From contig NZ_CP085344.1 in assembly GCF_020618415.1 (NCBI RefSeq), positions 3,495,001 through 3,559,000 on the forward strand: a DNA stretch of 64,000 bases. Reading direction: 5' to 3'. This stretch comes from Cupriavidus sp. MP-37 (GTDB taxonomy: Bacteria > Pseudomonadota > Gammaproteobacteria > Burkholderiales > Burkholderiaceae). The position numbers were made by a program, and so were the translations under genes. Below the pieces are notes generated by a model, which was not told where the DNA came from, did not search any database, and was given only the letters and a program-made list of their open reading frames with translations. Numbering within the stretch: position 1 is the stretch's first letter; each line of letters starts with the position of its first letter. Shown piece after piece: positions 1 through 9,052 of this stretch.

Positions 1-55
1 GTCTTCGGCAAGCCCATGCACCGGTATGCGGCACATGGGCAGTCAATTCATTCGA

Positions 56-811
56 TCAGGGTGCGGCCAGCCGGCGCGCGCGGCGCCAGCCCAGCACGAC
101 CACCAGCACCACAGTCAGCGCCGCCAGCCCGAACCACTGGAAGGCATAGCCATAGTGCCGGTCGGCGCCCGCGTCGGCAGGCGCCCAGTCGCGCGCCAGC
201 CCATCACCGGTATCGTTGCGCTGCTCGATCACCAGTGGATGCAGGGCCAGCCCGGTTTCGGCCGCGTAGGGCGCGATCTCGAGGTTCTGGCGGATCCGGC
301 TGCCGGCGGCATCCTGGCCAAGGCTGTAGACCCTCGGCACGCCGGCCAGTGCCGTGCCGGTGATGGTCACCTCGCCCGCGGGCGTCGGAAACGGCGCGAT
401 CCGGGTGCGGTCCTGGGCATCGCGCGGCAGCCAGCCGCGCAGCACCAGCACGGCGCGCATGGCGCCGGCCTCGCCCGGCGCGGCGCCGATCAGCAGCGGC
501 GTCACCACCAGGAAGCCCGCGCGGCTGTCGCCGCTGCGGCCGCCGGTGCCGTGGGGGCGATTATCCAGCAATACGGTGCGCGATGCGTCGAAGCGCCCGG
601 TCACGCGCACCGCCCGGTCGGTCACAACTTGTGACAGCGGGGCCGTGCCCAGTACAACCGCAGGCTGCGCGGCAAGTGCCTGCAGCCGTGCCGCGCGTGC
701 TTCCTTCTCATGCGCGCGATCGAGCTGCCAGTTGCCCAGCGCGCAGGTCACCGCGATCACCAGCAGCGCGGCGGCCACCGGCAACGGGCTGGCGAAGCGG
801 CGCCAGTTCAT
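56..811 (-). CDS. SURF1-family cytochrome oxidase assembly protein
   Basis: The 251-residue protein has the SURF1 plan: one N-terminal membrane helix (about residues 8-24), a long periplasmic domain, and a C-terminal helix ending in Arg-rich residues (GWRRARRL). The early GNWQLDRAHEKEARAA and the late HYGYAFQWFGLA are typical SURF1 signatures. SURF1 helps insert heme a into subunit I of aa3 oxidase, which fits its place beside the cta genes. I chose the ATG before NWRRFASPLP; an upstream extension of the frame is low-complexity and has no membrane character. It is divergent from the small twin-helix gene at 899. Bases 1-55 beyond its stop are too short to assign. Confidence 0.9.
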   Translation of the reverse strand: MNWRRFASPLPVAAALLVIAVTCALGNWQLDRAHEKEARAARLQALAAQPAVVLGTAPLSQVVTDRAVRVTGRFDASRTVLLDNRPHGTGGRSGDSRAGFLVVTPLLIGAAPGEAGAMRAVLVLRGWLPRDAQDRTRIAPFPTPAGEVTITGTALAGVPRVYSLGQDAAGSRIRQNLEIAPYAAETGLALHPLVIEQRNDTGDGLARDWAPADAGADRHYGYAFQWFGLAALTVVLVVVLGWRRARRLAAP

Positions 812-898
812 CGCCCCGGCACTGCGCAGCGCGGCCCGGTGCGATAATGGGCCTGTGCGCCGCACGTCGCGCCGCCCCTGCCCCCAAACCGCCCCGCC

Positions 899-1108
899 AT
901 GCGCTTTGTCATCATCATTGCCTTCATCCTGATCATCGCCAGCCTGGCCTCGGCCTTGTTCTTCATGATGCGCGACCGCGGCAAGACGCCCAACATGATG
1001 CGCTCGCTGATGCTGCGCGTGGGCTTCTCGGTGGCGCTGTTCCTGTTCATCCTGTTCTCGAGTTGGATGGGCTGGATCCACAGCACCGGCATCCGTATGG
1101 CGCCCTGA
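899..1108 (+). CDS. Twin transmembrane protein (DUF2909-like)
   Basis: A 69-residue protein made almost entirely of two hydrophobic helices (about residues 2-22 and 40-58) joined by a basic loop (RDRGKTPNMMR). It resembles the small twin-transmembrane DUF2909 family commonly found between subunit III and SURF1 in Burkholderiales oxidase clusters. The molecular role is not known to me; position suggests oxidase assembly or stability. It converges on ctaE, with a bidirectional terminator between them. Confidence 0.8.
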   Translation: MRFVIIIAFILIIASLASALFFMMRDRGKTPNMMRSLMLRVGFSVALFLFILFSSWMGWIHSTGIRMAP

Positions 1109-1151
1109 ACCGGCGCACCGCGGCGGCCCCGCCCGGGGGCCCGCAAAAGAC

Positions 1152-1186
1152 AAACGCCGCAGGCTGGCCAGGCCCCTGCGGCGTTT
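1152..1186. terminator. Bidirectional terminator between the twin-TM gene and ctaE
   Basis: AAACGCCGCAGG (1152-1163) pairs perfectly with CCTGCGGCGTTT (1175-1186) across an 11-base loop. A/T runs at the outer ends suit termination in both directions, and it lies between convergent genes. Confidence 0.8.
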
Positions 1187-1252
1187 CTCTCTTGCGTTGG
1201 CGCCGGCGGTCCCGGTCAGTCCCGGGGCCGCCGGCCGGTACGGCAGCCGGAT

Positions 1253-2113
1253 TTACAGCCAGTACACCACGACGTAGAGGAACAGCCACACCACGTCAAC
1301 GAAGTGCCAGTACCAGGCCGCGCCTTCGAAGGCGAAGTGGTGCTCGGGAGTGAAGTGGCCCTTCAGCACGCGGATCAGCACCACCGCCAGCATGATCGCG
1401 CCCATGGTCACGTGGAAACCGTGGAAGCCGGTCAGCAGGAAGAATGTCGAGCCGTAGATGCCCGAGCTGAGCTTCAGGTTCAGGTCCGAGTAGGCGTGCA
1501 TGTACTCGTACACCTGGAAGCCCATGAAGATCGCGCCCAGCAGGATGGTCAGCGCCAGGCCCTGGATCAGCTGGCTGCGCTTGCCGGCCAGCAGCGCGTG
1601 GTGCGCCCAGGTCAGCGTCACGCCCGACATCAGCAGCAGCGCGGTGTTGATGGTCGGGATCGGCCACGGGCCCATGGTCTGGAAGGTTTCCACCACGCCG
1701 GCCGGGCCGGTGTTGGGCCATACCGCGGCAAAGTCGGGCCACAGGATCTTGTTGTTCAGGTCGCCCAGCCACGGCATGGCGATGGCACGGGCATAGAACA
1801 GTGCGCCGAAGAACGCGGCGAAGAACATCACCTCGGAGAAGATGAACCAGCCCATCGACCAGCGGAACGACAGGTCGATGTTCTTGCCGTACATGCCGCC
1901 TTCGGACTCGCTGATGGCGTCGCCAAACCAGCTCTTGAGCACGAACAGGAACCACAGCAGGCCGAAGCCGCACAGGTACGGCGCCCAGGGCTGCCCGTTT
2001 ACCCAACCGGCGGCGCCGGCGCCCGTCATCAGCAGGCCGAAGCTTGCGGTGATGGGGTGGCGCGACGGGCCCGGTACGAAGTAGTACGGAGCGTTTGCGC
2101 GATTCGCACTCAT
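1253..2113 (-). CDS. ctaE: Cytochrome c oxidase subunit III
   Basis: The 286-residue protein has the seven-helix subunit III pattern. It opens with APYYFVPGPSRHPITAS and has the conserved stretch GFHGFHVTMGAI and a WYWHFVDVVWLFLY C-terminus. Subunit III binds no redox metal; it stabilises the subunit I active site and proton uptake in aa3 oxidase of the inner membrane. It is the last gene of the minus-strand cta run, downstream of the DUF2970 gene. Confidence 0.95.
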   Translation of the reverse strand: MSANRANAPYYFVPGPSRHPITASFGLLMTGAGAAGWVNGQPWAPYLCGFGLLWFLFVLKSWFGDAISESEGGMYGKNIDLSFRWSMGWFIFSEVMFFAAFFGALFYARAIAMPWLGDLNNKILWPDFAAVWPNTGPAGVVETFQTMGPWPIPTINTALLLMSGVTLTWAHHALLAGKRSQLIQGLALTILLGAIFMGFQVYEYMHAYSDLNLKLSSGIYGSTFFLLTGFHGFHVTMGAIMLAVVLIRVLKGHFTPEHHFAFEGAAWYWHFVDVVWLFLYVVVYWL

Positions 2114-2258
2114 TCTTTTATCTCCAGCTCAGAGTCTTTGATTCAGTATTCGTTGTCCCGCCTTGGCACTGCAGGCCGCCCGCCTCCTGTGGGCCGGCCC
2201 CGCCGCCGCGGTTGCTTTTGTTCTGCGACTGCTTTTGTTGTCTACCCTTCCTGCCCTG

Positions 2259-2483
2259 CTACGCCGCCGCCTGGCTGACCACCAGGCGCACGATCACGAC
2301 CAGGATCGCGATGAACACCGCCGCCGCGATCAGCCCGGCGATCACCACATGCACCGGGTTCAGCCGGGCCATGTCGCGTTCGTGCTCCGCGCCCTTGCGC
2401 AAGCCGATGAACGACCACAACACCGCGCGCATGGTCTGCGCAAACGACAGCTTGCGCTTGACCGCGTCCTTCATCTCATCCAT
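2259..2483 (-). CDS. DUF2970 small membrane protein
   Basis: A 74-residue protein beginning MDEMKDAVKRK with a basic/amphipathic N-terminus (SFAQTMRAVLWSFIGLRKG) and one C-terminal membrane helix (VVIAGLIAAAVFIAILVVIV). This matches the DUF2970 proteins encoded between ctaG and ctaE in beta-proteobacteria. Function unknown; synteny points to oxidase biogenesis. The ATG at 2483 was preferred because longer forms read through a low-complexity upstream stretch overlapping ctaG. Confidence 0.8.
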   Translation of the reverse strand: MDEMKDAVKRKLSFAQTMRAVLWSFIGLRKGAEHERDMARLNPVHVVIAGLIAAAVFIAILVVIVRLVVSQAAA

Positions 2484-2536
2484 CGCCCGTCCTCCGCTTG
2501 ACCGGCTTTCAGCCGGGCTCCCGCCGGCGGTCCGCT

Positions 2537-3148
2537 TCAGCTGCCCTTGCCGGCCGGCGCGGGCTGCGGCGCCAGCTGGCCGTCGGGGGCCTGCGCCACC
2601 GGCGTGCCCACCTCGAAGAAGGTGTACGACAGCGTAATGCTCTTCACGTCCTTGGGCAGCGCGGGATCGATCACGAACACCACCGGCATCTCGCGCGCCT
2701 CGTTGGCCTTGAGCGTCTGCTGCTTGAAGCAGAAGCACTCCAGCTTCATGAAATACTGGGTTGCCTGCTTGGGCGCGTAGCTCGGGATGGCCTGCGCCGA
2801 GATATCGCGCGGCTGCCCGTTGGCCACCTCATAGACGATCGTCGCCATCTCGCCGGGATGCACTTCCATGCTGTTCTTCACCGGCCGGAAGGCAAACGGG
2901 CCGCGCGCGTTGGAGTCGAACTCCACCGTGATGGTGCGGCTCTTGTCGATCTGCGTGTTCTTCACCGCGCCATGCAGCTCGCGCGTGGTGATCACGTTGA
3001 GGCCGGTGATTTCGCAGATCTTCTTGTACAGCGGCACCAGCGCATAGCCGAAGCCGAACATCACGGCAACGATCACGACCAGCCGCAGCATCATGCCGCG
3101 GTTGAACCGCTTGTCCGCTTCCCTGCCCGACTGCTGCTCGATGCTCAT
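2537..3148 (-). CDS. ctaG: Cytochrome c oxidase assembly protein CtaG (Cox11 family)
   Basis: A 203-residue, single-helix periplasmic copper chaperone of the Cox11 type, which delivers Cu(I) to the CuB site of subunit I. The N-terminal helix (about residues 20-40) is followed by the immunoglobulin-like domain. The copper-binding ECFCFKQQTL is present, and the C-terminal half has the Cox11 pattern MPVVFVIDPALPKDVKSITLSYTFF split over its last strands. It lies between the 43-residue assembly peptide and DUF2970, all on the minus strand. Confidence 0.93.
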   Translation of the reverse strand: MSIEQQSGREADKRFNRGMMLRLVVIVAVMFGFGYALVPLYKKICEITGLNVITTRELHGAVKNTQIDKSRTITVEFDSNARGPFAFRPVKNSMEVHPGEMATIVYEVANGQPRDISAQAIPSYAPKQATQYFMKLECFCFKQQTLKANEAREMPVVFVIDPALPKDVKSITLSYTFFEVGTPVAQAPDGQLAPQPAPAGKGS

Positions 3149-3165
3149 GTCGCTACCCTGCCGCC

Positions 3166-3297
3166 TCAGCCAAGGAACTTCATCTTGGCGAAGAACCCCA
3201 GAAAGAAAACCACCACGATCGACAACAGGATCAGGCCAAGGCGCCGGTTGGCGGCCTTGTGGTCCGGGCGTGACGGGCTTTTGTCTGGAGACTGCAT
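3166..3297 (-). CDS. Cytochrome oxidase small assembly protein (43 aa)
   Basis: A very short gene between ctaD and ctaG. It encodes 43 residues: a hydrophilic N-terminus (MQSPDKSPSRPDHKAANRR), one membrane helix (LGLILLSIVVVFFLGFFA) and the ending KMKFLG. Proteins of this size and composition in this position are annotated as cytochrome oxidase small assembly proteins in Burkholderiales. The start (ATG at 3297) gives the only uninterrupted frame with a clean helix. It is easily missed by gene callers. Confidence 0.8.
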   Translation of the reverse strand: MQSPDKSPSRPDHKAANRRLGLILLSIVVVFFLGFFAKMKFLG

Positions 3298-3370
3298 AAC
3301 GGTCTTGATACCTGCCGGCGCGGGGAGCGGACGCTGCCGCCCCCCGCGGCCTGGTTACGCGGGTGCCGCC

Positions 3371-4978
3371 TCAGCGGACCTGCGGGGGAACTTCAAAGGT
3401 GTGGAACGGCGCCGGCGACGGCACGGTCCACTCCAGGCCCTCGGCGCCATCCCAGGGCTTGTCGGCGGCCTGCTGGCCGCCGCGGTACGACGGCAGCACC
3501 ACGAAGAAGAAGAAATACACCTGCATCAGGCCGAAGCCGAGCGCACCGATCGACGCGATCGCGTTGAAGTCGGCGAACTGGGTCGGGTAGTCGGCATAGC
3601 GGCGCGGCATGCCGGCCAGGCCCAGGAAGTGCATCGGGAAGAAGGTCACGTTGAAGAAGATCAGCGAACCCCAGAAGTGGATCTGGCCGCGCGCTTCGTT
3701 GTACATGAAGCCGCTCCACTTCGGACCCCAGTAGTAGAAGCCCGCGAACAGCGCGAACAGCGAGCCGGCCACCAGCACATAGTGGAAGTGCGCCACGATG
3801 AAGTAGGTGTCCTGCAGCTGGATGTCGATCGGCGCCACGGCCGGCATCAGGCCGGTGAAGCCGCCGATGGTGAACACGAAGATAAAGCCGATCGCGAACA
3901 GCATCGGGGTCTCGAAGGTCATCGAGCCACGCCACATGGTGGCGATCCAGTTGAAGATCTTCACCGCGGTCGGCACCGCGATCAGCATGGTCGCGTACAT
4001 GAAGAACAGCTGGCCGGTCACCGGCATGCCGGTCGTGAACATGTGGTGGGCCCACACGATGAACGACAGGATGGCGATCGAGGCGGTGGCGTACACCATC
4101 GAGCTGTAGCCGAACAGGCGCTTGCGCGCGAACGCCGGCACCACGTGCGAGATGATCCCGAATGCCGGCAGGATCATGATGTAGACCTCGGGGTGCCCGA
4201 AGAACCAGAAGATATGCTGGTACATCACCGGGTCGCCGCCGCCGGCGGCCGAGAAGAAGCTGGTGCCGAAGTGGCGGTCGGTCAGCACCATGGTGATGGC
4301 GCCGGCCAGCACGGGCATCACGGCGATCAGCAGGTAGGCGGTGATCAGCCAGGTCCAGCAGAACATCGGCATCTTCATCAGCGTCATGCCGGGGGCGCGC
4401 ATGTTGAGGATGGTCACGATGATGTTGATCGAGCCCATGATCGACGACGCGCCCATGATGTGCATGGCGAAGATGGCCATGTCCATGCCCGGGCCCATCT
4501 GCACCGACAGCGGCGCGTACAGGGTCCAGCCCGCGGCGGTGGCGCCGCCCGGCACGAAGAACGAGCCGGCCAGCAGCAGCGCGGCCGGCGGCATCAGCCA
4601 GAAGCTGAAGTTGTTCATGCGCGCGAACGCCATGTCGGACGCGCCGATCTGCAGCGGGATCATCCAGTTGGCGAAGCCGACGAAGGCCGGCATGATCGCG
4701 CCGAACACCATCACCAGGCCGTGCATGGTGGTGAACTGGTTGAACAGCTCGGGGCGGAAGAACTGCAGGCCCGGCTCGAACAGCTCCAGCCGGATCAGCA
4801 GCGCCAGCACGCCGCCCGACAGCAGCATGATGAACGAGAACAGCAGGTACAGCGTACCGATGTCCTTGTGGTTGGTGGCGAACAGCCAGCGGCGCCAGCC
4901 ATGCGGGTGATCGTGCGCGTGGTCGTCATGCGCATGATCGTGCGGATGGGCGAGTGCGTCCGGGGTAGCAGTACTCAT
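3371..4978 (-). CDS. ctaD: Cytochrome c oxidase subunit I
   Basis: This 535-residue heme-copper oxidase catalytic subunit reduces O2 to water and pumps protons. Conserved motifs are visible: WLFATNHKDIGTLYL at the start, a heme a ligand His in TTMHGLVMVFGA, the CuB/Tyr cross-link motif WFFGHPEVYIMILP, HHMFTTGMP for the other CuB histidines, and VAHFHYVLV for the heme a3 and a ligands. The N-terminus carries a His/Asp-rich tail (HPHDHAHDDHAHDHPHG) that could bind metal. It follows ctaC by about 40 bp and is probably cotranscribed. Confidence 0.97.
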   Translation of the reverse strand: MSTATPDALAHPHDHAHDDHAHDHPHGWRRWLFATNHKDIGTLYLLFSFIMLLSGGVLALLIRLELFEPGLQFFRPELFNQFTTMHGLVMVFGAIMPAFVGFANWMIPLQIGASDMAFARMNNFSFWLMPPAALLLAGSFFVPGGATAAGWTLYAPLSVQMGPGMDMAIFAMHIMGASSIMGSINIIVTILNMRAPGMTLMKMPMFCWTWLITAYLLIAVMPVLAGAITMVLTDRHFGTSFFSAAGGGDPVMYQHIFWFFGHPEVYIMILPAFGIISHVVPAFARKRLFGYSSMVYATASIAILSFIVWAHHMFTTGMPVTGQLFFMYATMLIAVPTAVKIFNWIATMWRGSMTFETPMLFAIGFIFVFTIGGFTGLMPAVAPIDIQLQDTYFIVAHFHYVLVAGSLFALFAGFYYWGPKWSGFMYNEARGQIHFWGSLIFFNVTFFPMHFLGLAGMPRRYADYPTQFADFNAIASIGALGFGLMQVYFFFFVVLPSYRGGQQAADKPWDGAEGLEWTVPSPAPFHTFEVPPQVR

Positions 4979-5016
4979 CGCAAATGCTCCTCTAATCCTG
5001 TTCTGTCTTCAGCGGG

Positions 5017-6279
5017 TCAGCCCGCGACGCGGTCGCCCGCGAGACTGGCCTGCTTGTCAGCCTTGTCAGCGGGGCTGGCGTCGGCCTTCGGCGCTGCGCC
5101 GCCTGCCGCGCCGCCGCCTTCGGGGAAGTTGCCCGCGCGGGCACCCACGAATTCGCTCGGCTGGATCACTTCGCCCGTCTTGTTGCTCCAGGCGTTGCGC
5201 GTATAGGTCATGACCGTGGCCAGCTCGGTGTCCGACAGCTGCTTCCACGACGGCATCCCACCCTTGCCTTCCAGCAGCATGTGCATCTGGCCGGCCTTGG
5301 GGCCATTCACGATCTTGGAGCCATCCAGCGCCGGGAACGCGCCGCCGCCCTTGCCGTTGGGCTGGTGGCAGACCGCGCAGTTGGCCGCGTAGATCTTCTC
5401 GCCGCGCACCTTGGCCTCATCCAGGGTCCAGGTCTTGTTGGGATCGTCGGCCTTGGCCGCCAGCTCCTTCTTCTTGCCGTCGACCCACTTGGTGTAGTCG
5501 GCGTCGGACACCACGCGCACCACGATCGGCATGAAGGCGTGTTCCTTGCCGCACAGCTCGGCGCACTGGCCGCGGTACACGCCGATCTTCTCGGCCTTGA
5601 ACCAGGTGTCGCGCACGAAGCCCGGGATCGCATCCTGCTTGACGCCGAAGGCCGGGATCATCCAGGCGTGGATCACGTCGTTGGCGGTGGTGACGATGCG
5701 GATCTTCTTGTTGACCGGCACTACCAGCTCGTTGTCCACCTCCATCAGGTAGGTGTTCGACTTGGCCTGCTCGTTGTTGATCTGCTCGCGCGGAGTGGTC
5801 AGGGTCGACACGAACGAGATGCCCTCGCCTTCGCCCTTCAGGTAGTCATAGCCCCACTTCCACTGGTAGCCGGTGGCCTTGATGGTGATGTCGGAGTTGG
5901 TGGTGTCCTTCATCGCGACCACGGTCTTGGTGGCCGGCAGCGCCATCGCGATCACGATCAGAAACGGGACGATGGTCCACACCACCTCGACGGTGATGCT
6001 CTCGTGGAAGGAAGCCGGCTTGGCGCCCTTGGCCTTGCGGTGCGTGAAGATGGAATAGAACATCACGCTGAACACCGCGATGAAGATCACCGTGCAGATG
6101 ATCAGCATCATCCAGTTCAGCCAGTGAATCTGTTCGGCGATCTTGGTAACCGGCTCGGTCAGGTTGAGCTGGCGCACGGCGGGGCCGCCCGGCATGTCGC
6201 TGACCGCGGACGCCGCCTGGCTGGCAAGCAGGGACGCGCCGGCCAGACAAACTGCGGATGCCTTCTTCCACATTTTCAT
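5017..6279 (-). CDS. ctaC: Cytochrome c oxidase subunit II with fused cytochrome c domain
   Basis: A 420-residue caa3-like subunit II. A signal-like N-terminus (residues 1-25) is followed by two membrane helices (about 53-78 and 96-116) and the cupredoxin domain. The CuA ligands are all present: H204, C239, E241, C243, H247, M250. A C-terminal heme c domain follows, with CAVCH (301-305) and a probable axial Met342 in GGMPSW. The tail is Ala/Gly/Lys-rich and low-complexity. It is the first structural gene of the oxidase run. The fused cytochrome c is common in this group and lets the enzyme take electrons through a tethered heme. Confidence 0.96.
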   Translation of the reverse strand: MKMWKKASAVCLAGASLLASQAASAVSDMPGGPAVRQLNLTEPVTKIAEQIHWLNWMMLIICTVIFIAVFSVMFYSIFTHRKAKGAKPASFHESITVEVVWTIVPFLIVIAMALPATKTVVAMKDTTNSDITIKATGYQWKWGYDYLKGEGEGISFVSTLTTPREQINNEQAKSNTYLMEVDNELVVPVNKKIRIVTTANDVIHAWMIPAFGVKQDAIPGFVRDTWFKAEKIGVYRGQCAELCGKEHAFMPIVVRVVSDADYTKWVDGKKKELAAKADDPNKTWTLDEAKVRGEKIYAANCAVCHQPNGKGGGAFPALDGSKIVNGPKAGQMHMLLEGKGGMPSWKQLSDTELATVMTYTRNAWSNKTGEVIQPSEFVGARAGNFPEGGGAAGGAAPKADASPADKADKQASLAGDRVAG

Positions 6280-6337
6280 TTGTTATCTACCCAATTTACA
6301 GATTCAAATCTGTCCCCGCCGCCGCTCCCGCCGCCTC

Positions 6338-6847
6338 TCAGAGGCGGCGCAAGGCCGCTGCGAGCTCCTGCGCGAACTTGCGTCGCCGGTACGGGTCCAC
6401 GTAACACCCCACCTGTACCGCACGCCTGCCCGAGCGCAGCGTCACCAGCGCGCGGAACGATTCACCCAGTTCGATCCGCACCCAGCACGGATTGAATTCC
6501 TGGCGCGTCACCCGTCCGGCGCTGGCTGTCTCCACGACCAGCGTGCCGTCGGTGATGCTGACGCGCTCATAGTCCGTCGCATGGCGCGCATACACAAGCA
6601 GGGCGATGCCCAGCCCGACCAGCTCGATGCTGGCAAACGGCAGCACGAGCCACGACCCTTGCCAGGCGAAAAACAACGCGATGGCAAGCGAAACCGTGAG
6701 GATCGAGAGGTAAAACCAGCCGACCTGGCGAGGACTCAGCGAGCAATTGCGCTTCATCAGCCAGTCGTGGGGCGAGGAGGGAGGTCCGTCGAGATTTCCG
6801 CCGGAGTCACCACCTGCCGTCTGGAATGCGATACCCAAGTCTTGCAT
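6338..6847 (-). CDS. DUF2244 domain membrane protein
   Basis: With the ATG at 6847 this is a 169-residue protein with two close membrane helices (WFYLSILTVSLAIALFFAW and LVLPFASIELVGLGIALLVY), then a soluble domain ending YVDPYRRRKFAQELAAALRRL. The combination of NCSLSPRQVGWF, two helices and ERVSITDGTLVVE is the DUF2244 pattern, a family often encoded just upstream of ctaC. Function unknown. A longer ATG start at 6949 is possible but adds only poorly conserved-looking sequence. Confidence 0.78.
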   Translation of the reverse strand: MQDLGIAFQTAGGDSGGNLDGPPSSPHDWLMKRNCSLSPRQVGWFYLSILTVSLAIALFFAWQGSWLVLPFASIELVGLGIALLVYARHATDYERVSITDGTLVVETASAGRVTRQEFNPCWVRIELGESFRALVTLRSGRRAVQVGCYVDPYRRRKFAQELAAALRRL

Positions 6848-7116
6848 CGCCAACCACTCTGCATCGGATGCACACCCGGGACGATGGCGTCCGGACCGCA
6901 CAGTGCGTGCAAACCAGGACGTTCTTGTGCCAGGGGACCACTGCGACAAACTGGCGCATTATAGGGCGCTTCCCATACACGGACAAGGGCGCGCCTTGAC
7001 CACAAGGCTTGCACGCCGCCTGATTCTGTGCATGGGCCGAGCCTCTGCCATCGCCCTGCCCGCCGCGCCGGCACTATGTTTGCGGCAATCCGCCACCGGC
7101 GCAAGTTAACTCAGTT

Positions 7117-8079
7117 TTAACCTGCGCGACGCGGTTTTGCACGGCCGATCTGGTCCAGCGGCACCACCGCGCGGCCCTCGCCGTCGCGCGCCTGCGCGCC
7201 GCGCGGGGCCAGTTTCCAGGCATGGCCGTAGACGATCTCGAAACTCAGCGGGATCACGCCGTCGGCGTTGCGGCGCCGCTCCAGCGCCTGCGTCAGCGCC
7301 TGGTACCAGCCGCGGCCGCGCAGGCCCTGCGGCGGCGCGCCGGCCGGCGCGCGCAGGCCGCCGAAAGCCTGCACCTCGCGCAGCAGCGTGGCGGGCGACT
7401 CGTAGGTCACGGTCAGGGTTTCCATGTCCATCACCGGCGTCGACCAGCCGCTGTGCACCAGCATGTCGCCGATGTCATGCATGTCGACAAAGCGCAAGGT
7501 ATGGGGCGCGTCGTCGACCTCGGCGAAGGCCGCGCGCAGCTCCTTCAGCGTGTCCGGGCCGAACAGCGAGAACAGCACCAGCCCTTCGTCGCGCGCCACC
7601 CGGTGCCACTCGGGGAACACGCGGTGCGGCTCCGGGTGCCAGTGCAGGGCCAGGTTGGACCACAGCAGGTCGAAGCTCGCGGGCGCAAAAGGCAGTGTGG
7701 CAAGATCGCCCTGGACCAGGTCGAACAGCGGCCGCTTGCCCAGCATGCGGCCGAGCCAGCCGGGCCGGCGCTGCGGGTCGCGCTGGCCGGCCTCGGCCAG
7801 CATCGCGCCGGAGATGTCCAGCCCGGCGATCTGTGCGTCCGGAAAGCGCGCGCGCAGCCCGGCCAGGCCCTGGCCGTGGCCGCAGCCGATATCCAGCGCG
7901 CGCTGCGGCGCCAGGCGGATCACCTCCATGCGCTCCTGCATGCGGCGCCCGATCTCGCCCAGCAGGAAGTCGAGCTGGCCGAAGCCGCGGCTGCGCCGGT
8001 CGAAGGCGAGCCGGGTCAGGCGCGCGGGCGGCAGGAAGGCATCGGGAGCATCGGGAGAACCGGCGGCATGCAGGGACAC
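7117..8079 (-). CDS. BioC-like SAM-dependent methyltransferase
   Basis: A class I methyltransferase of about 320 residues. Motif I is ALDIGCGHGQGL, followed by AQIAGLDISGAMLAEA and FDLLWSNLALHWHPEP, the pattern of BioC-type malonyl-ACP O-methyltransferases. No other bio gene is in the window, so the substrate is inferred from resemblance only. The N-terminus is uncertain: conserved sequence begins at PDAFLPPARLTRLAFDRRS and no ATG is close upstream, so a GTG at 8079 was chosen. This start overlaps the divergent comF start, so at least one of the two is probably shorter. Confidence 0.7.
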   Translation of the reverse strand: MSLHAAGSPDAPDAFLPPARLTRLAFDRRSRGFGQLDFLLGEIGRRMQERMEVIRLAPQRALDIGCGHGQGLAGLRARFPDAQIAGLDISGAMLAEAGQRDPQRRPGWLGRMLGKRPLFDLVQGDLATLPFAPASFDLLWSNLALHWHPEPHRVFPEWHRVARDEGLVLFSLFGPDTLKELRAAFAEVDDAPHTLRFVDMHDIGDMLVHSGWSTPVMDMETLTVTYESPATLLREVQAFGGLRAPAGAPPQGLRGRGWYQALTQALERRRNADGVIPLSFEIVYGHAWKLAPRGAQARDGEGRAVVPLDQIGRAKPRRAG

Positions 8080-8925
8080 GGGCAGACAGGGCAGCAAGGA
8101 AACCAGGAAACGGCGCGCGGGCAGGCACTGCCCCGGGCACCGGACGGACACGGCCGCCGCGCCCGATGGGCCGCGGCCGGACGGCAAGTATACGCGTGCG
8201 CCGCGCGGGCTGCCGGCCCCGCCGCCCGCGCGCTGTCCAGTGCGCGCGAGCAGCTGCTGCCGAGCACCTGCGCGCTGTGCGGCGCGGTGCAGCGGCAGGT
8301 GGTGTGCGCGCCCTGCGCCGCCGACCTGCTGCGCCCGGTGCGGCGCTGCCCGGTCTGCGCGCTGGCGTTGGGGCGGCATCTCCATTGCCCGGCCTGCGGC
8401 GCATCGCCGCGCGCCTTCGACCACGCCTATACGCTCGGCGACTACGCCGCGCCACAGGACCAGCTGGTGCTGGCGCTCAAGTTCGGCCACGCCTTGCCGC
8501 TGGCGGCCTGGCTCGCCGCCAGGCTGGCCGATGGCTTGCCCGCGGCATGGGCCCGCACCGGCCACGGCGCGCCGGACCTGATCGCCCCCGTGCCGCTGTC
8601 GCCGCAACGCCTGGCGGCGCGCGGCTTCAACCAAGCTTGGGAAATCGCGCGGCCGCTGGCGCGCCGCCTGGGCCTGCGCGCCGACCCGGTGCTGCTGCAG
8701 CGCCAGCGCGACACCGGCAGCCAGCGCGCGCTGGACCTGGCCGCGCGGCAGGTCAACCTGCGCGGCGCGTTTGCGCCCGCGCGCGCCATCCGGCTGGACG
8801 GCCTGCACGTGGCGCTGGTGGACGATGTGATGACCTCCGGCGCGACCCTGCACGAGGCCGCCGCCGCGCTCAAGGCCCTGGGCGCAGCACGGGTCGGCGT
8901 GATCGTCGCGCTGCGCACGCCGTAG
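8068..8925 (+). CDS. comF: ComF-family phosphoribosyltransferase-like protein
   Basis: ComF proteins join an N-terminal zinc finger to a phosphoribosyltransferase fold and are needed for DNA uptake in competent bacteria. Four Cys pairs are present (CALC, CAPC, CPVC, CPAC). The PRPP-binding motif HVALVDDVMTSGATLHEAAAAL lies near the C-terminus, and LIAPVPLSPQRLAARGFNQA is the usual ComF middle motif. The only in-frame ATG upstream (8068) gives 285 residues with a low-complexity leader; family members normally start only 20-40 residues before the first Cys pair, so a non-ATG start nearer 8240 is possible. Confidence 0.82.
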   Translation: MQGHGQTGQQGNQETARGQALPRAPDGHGRRARWAAAGRQVYACAARAAGPAARALSSAREQLLPSTCALCGAVQRQVVCAPCAADLLRPVRRCPVCALALGRHLHCPACGASPRAFDHAYTLGDYAAPQDQLVLALKFGHALPLAAWLAARLADGLPAAWARTGHGAPDLIAPVPLSPQRLAARGFNQAWEIARPLARRLGLRADPVLLQRQRDTGSQRALDLAARQVNLRGAFAPARAIRLDGLHVALVDDVMTSGATLHEAAAALKALGAARVGVIVALRTP

Positions 8926-9052
8926 TAGGCGCAAAACAGGGGCGCAAGACAGAGACGCAACAACAGGGGCGGGATGACACGGGCGGAGGCGCGCGGTAAG
9001 CTGCGCACCGTTCTGACGAAGGGCGCCCGAGCGCCCGCCATCGCCCCGCATC

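Noticed and set aside
1..55. Start of another gene beyond SURF1 at the left edge
   Set aside because: A short minus-strand frame could start here, but there is too little sequence to support any call.
2498..5206. A 902-codon open frame on the plus strand, antisense to ctaG and ctaD
   Set aside because: Rich in His/Arg/Gln with no domain; it is the mirror of strongly conserved oxidase genes. Long antisense frames are expected at this GC content.
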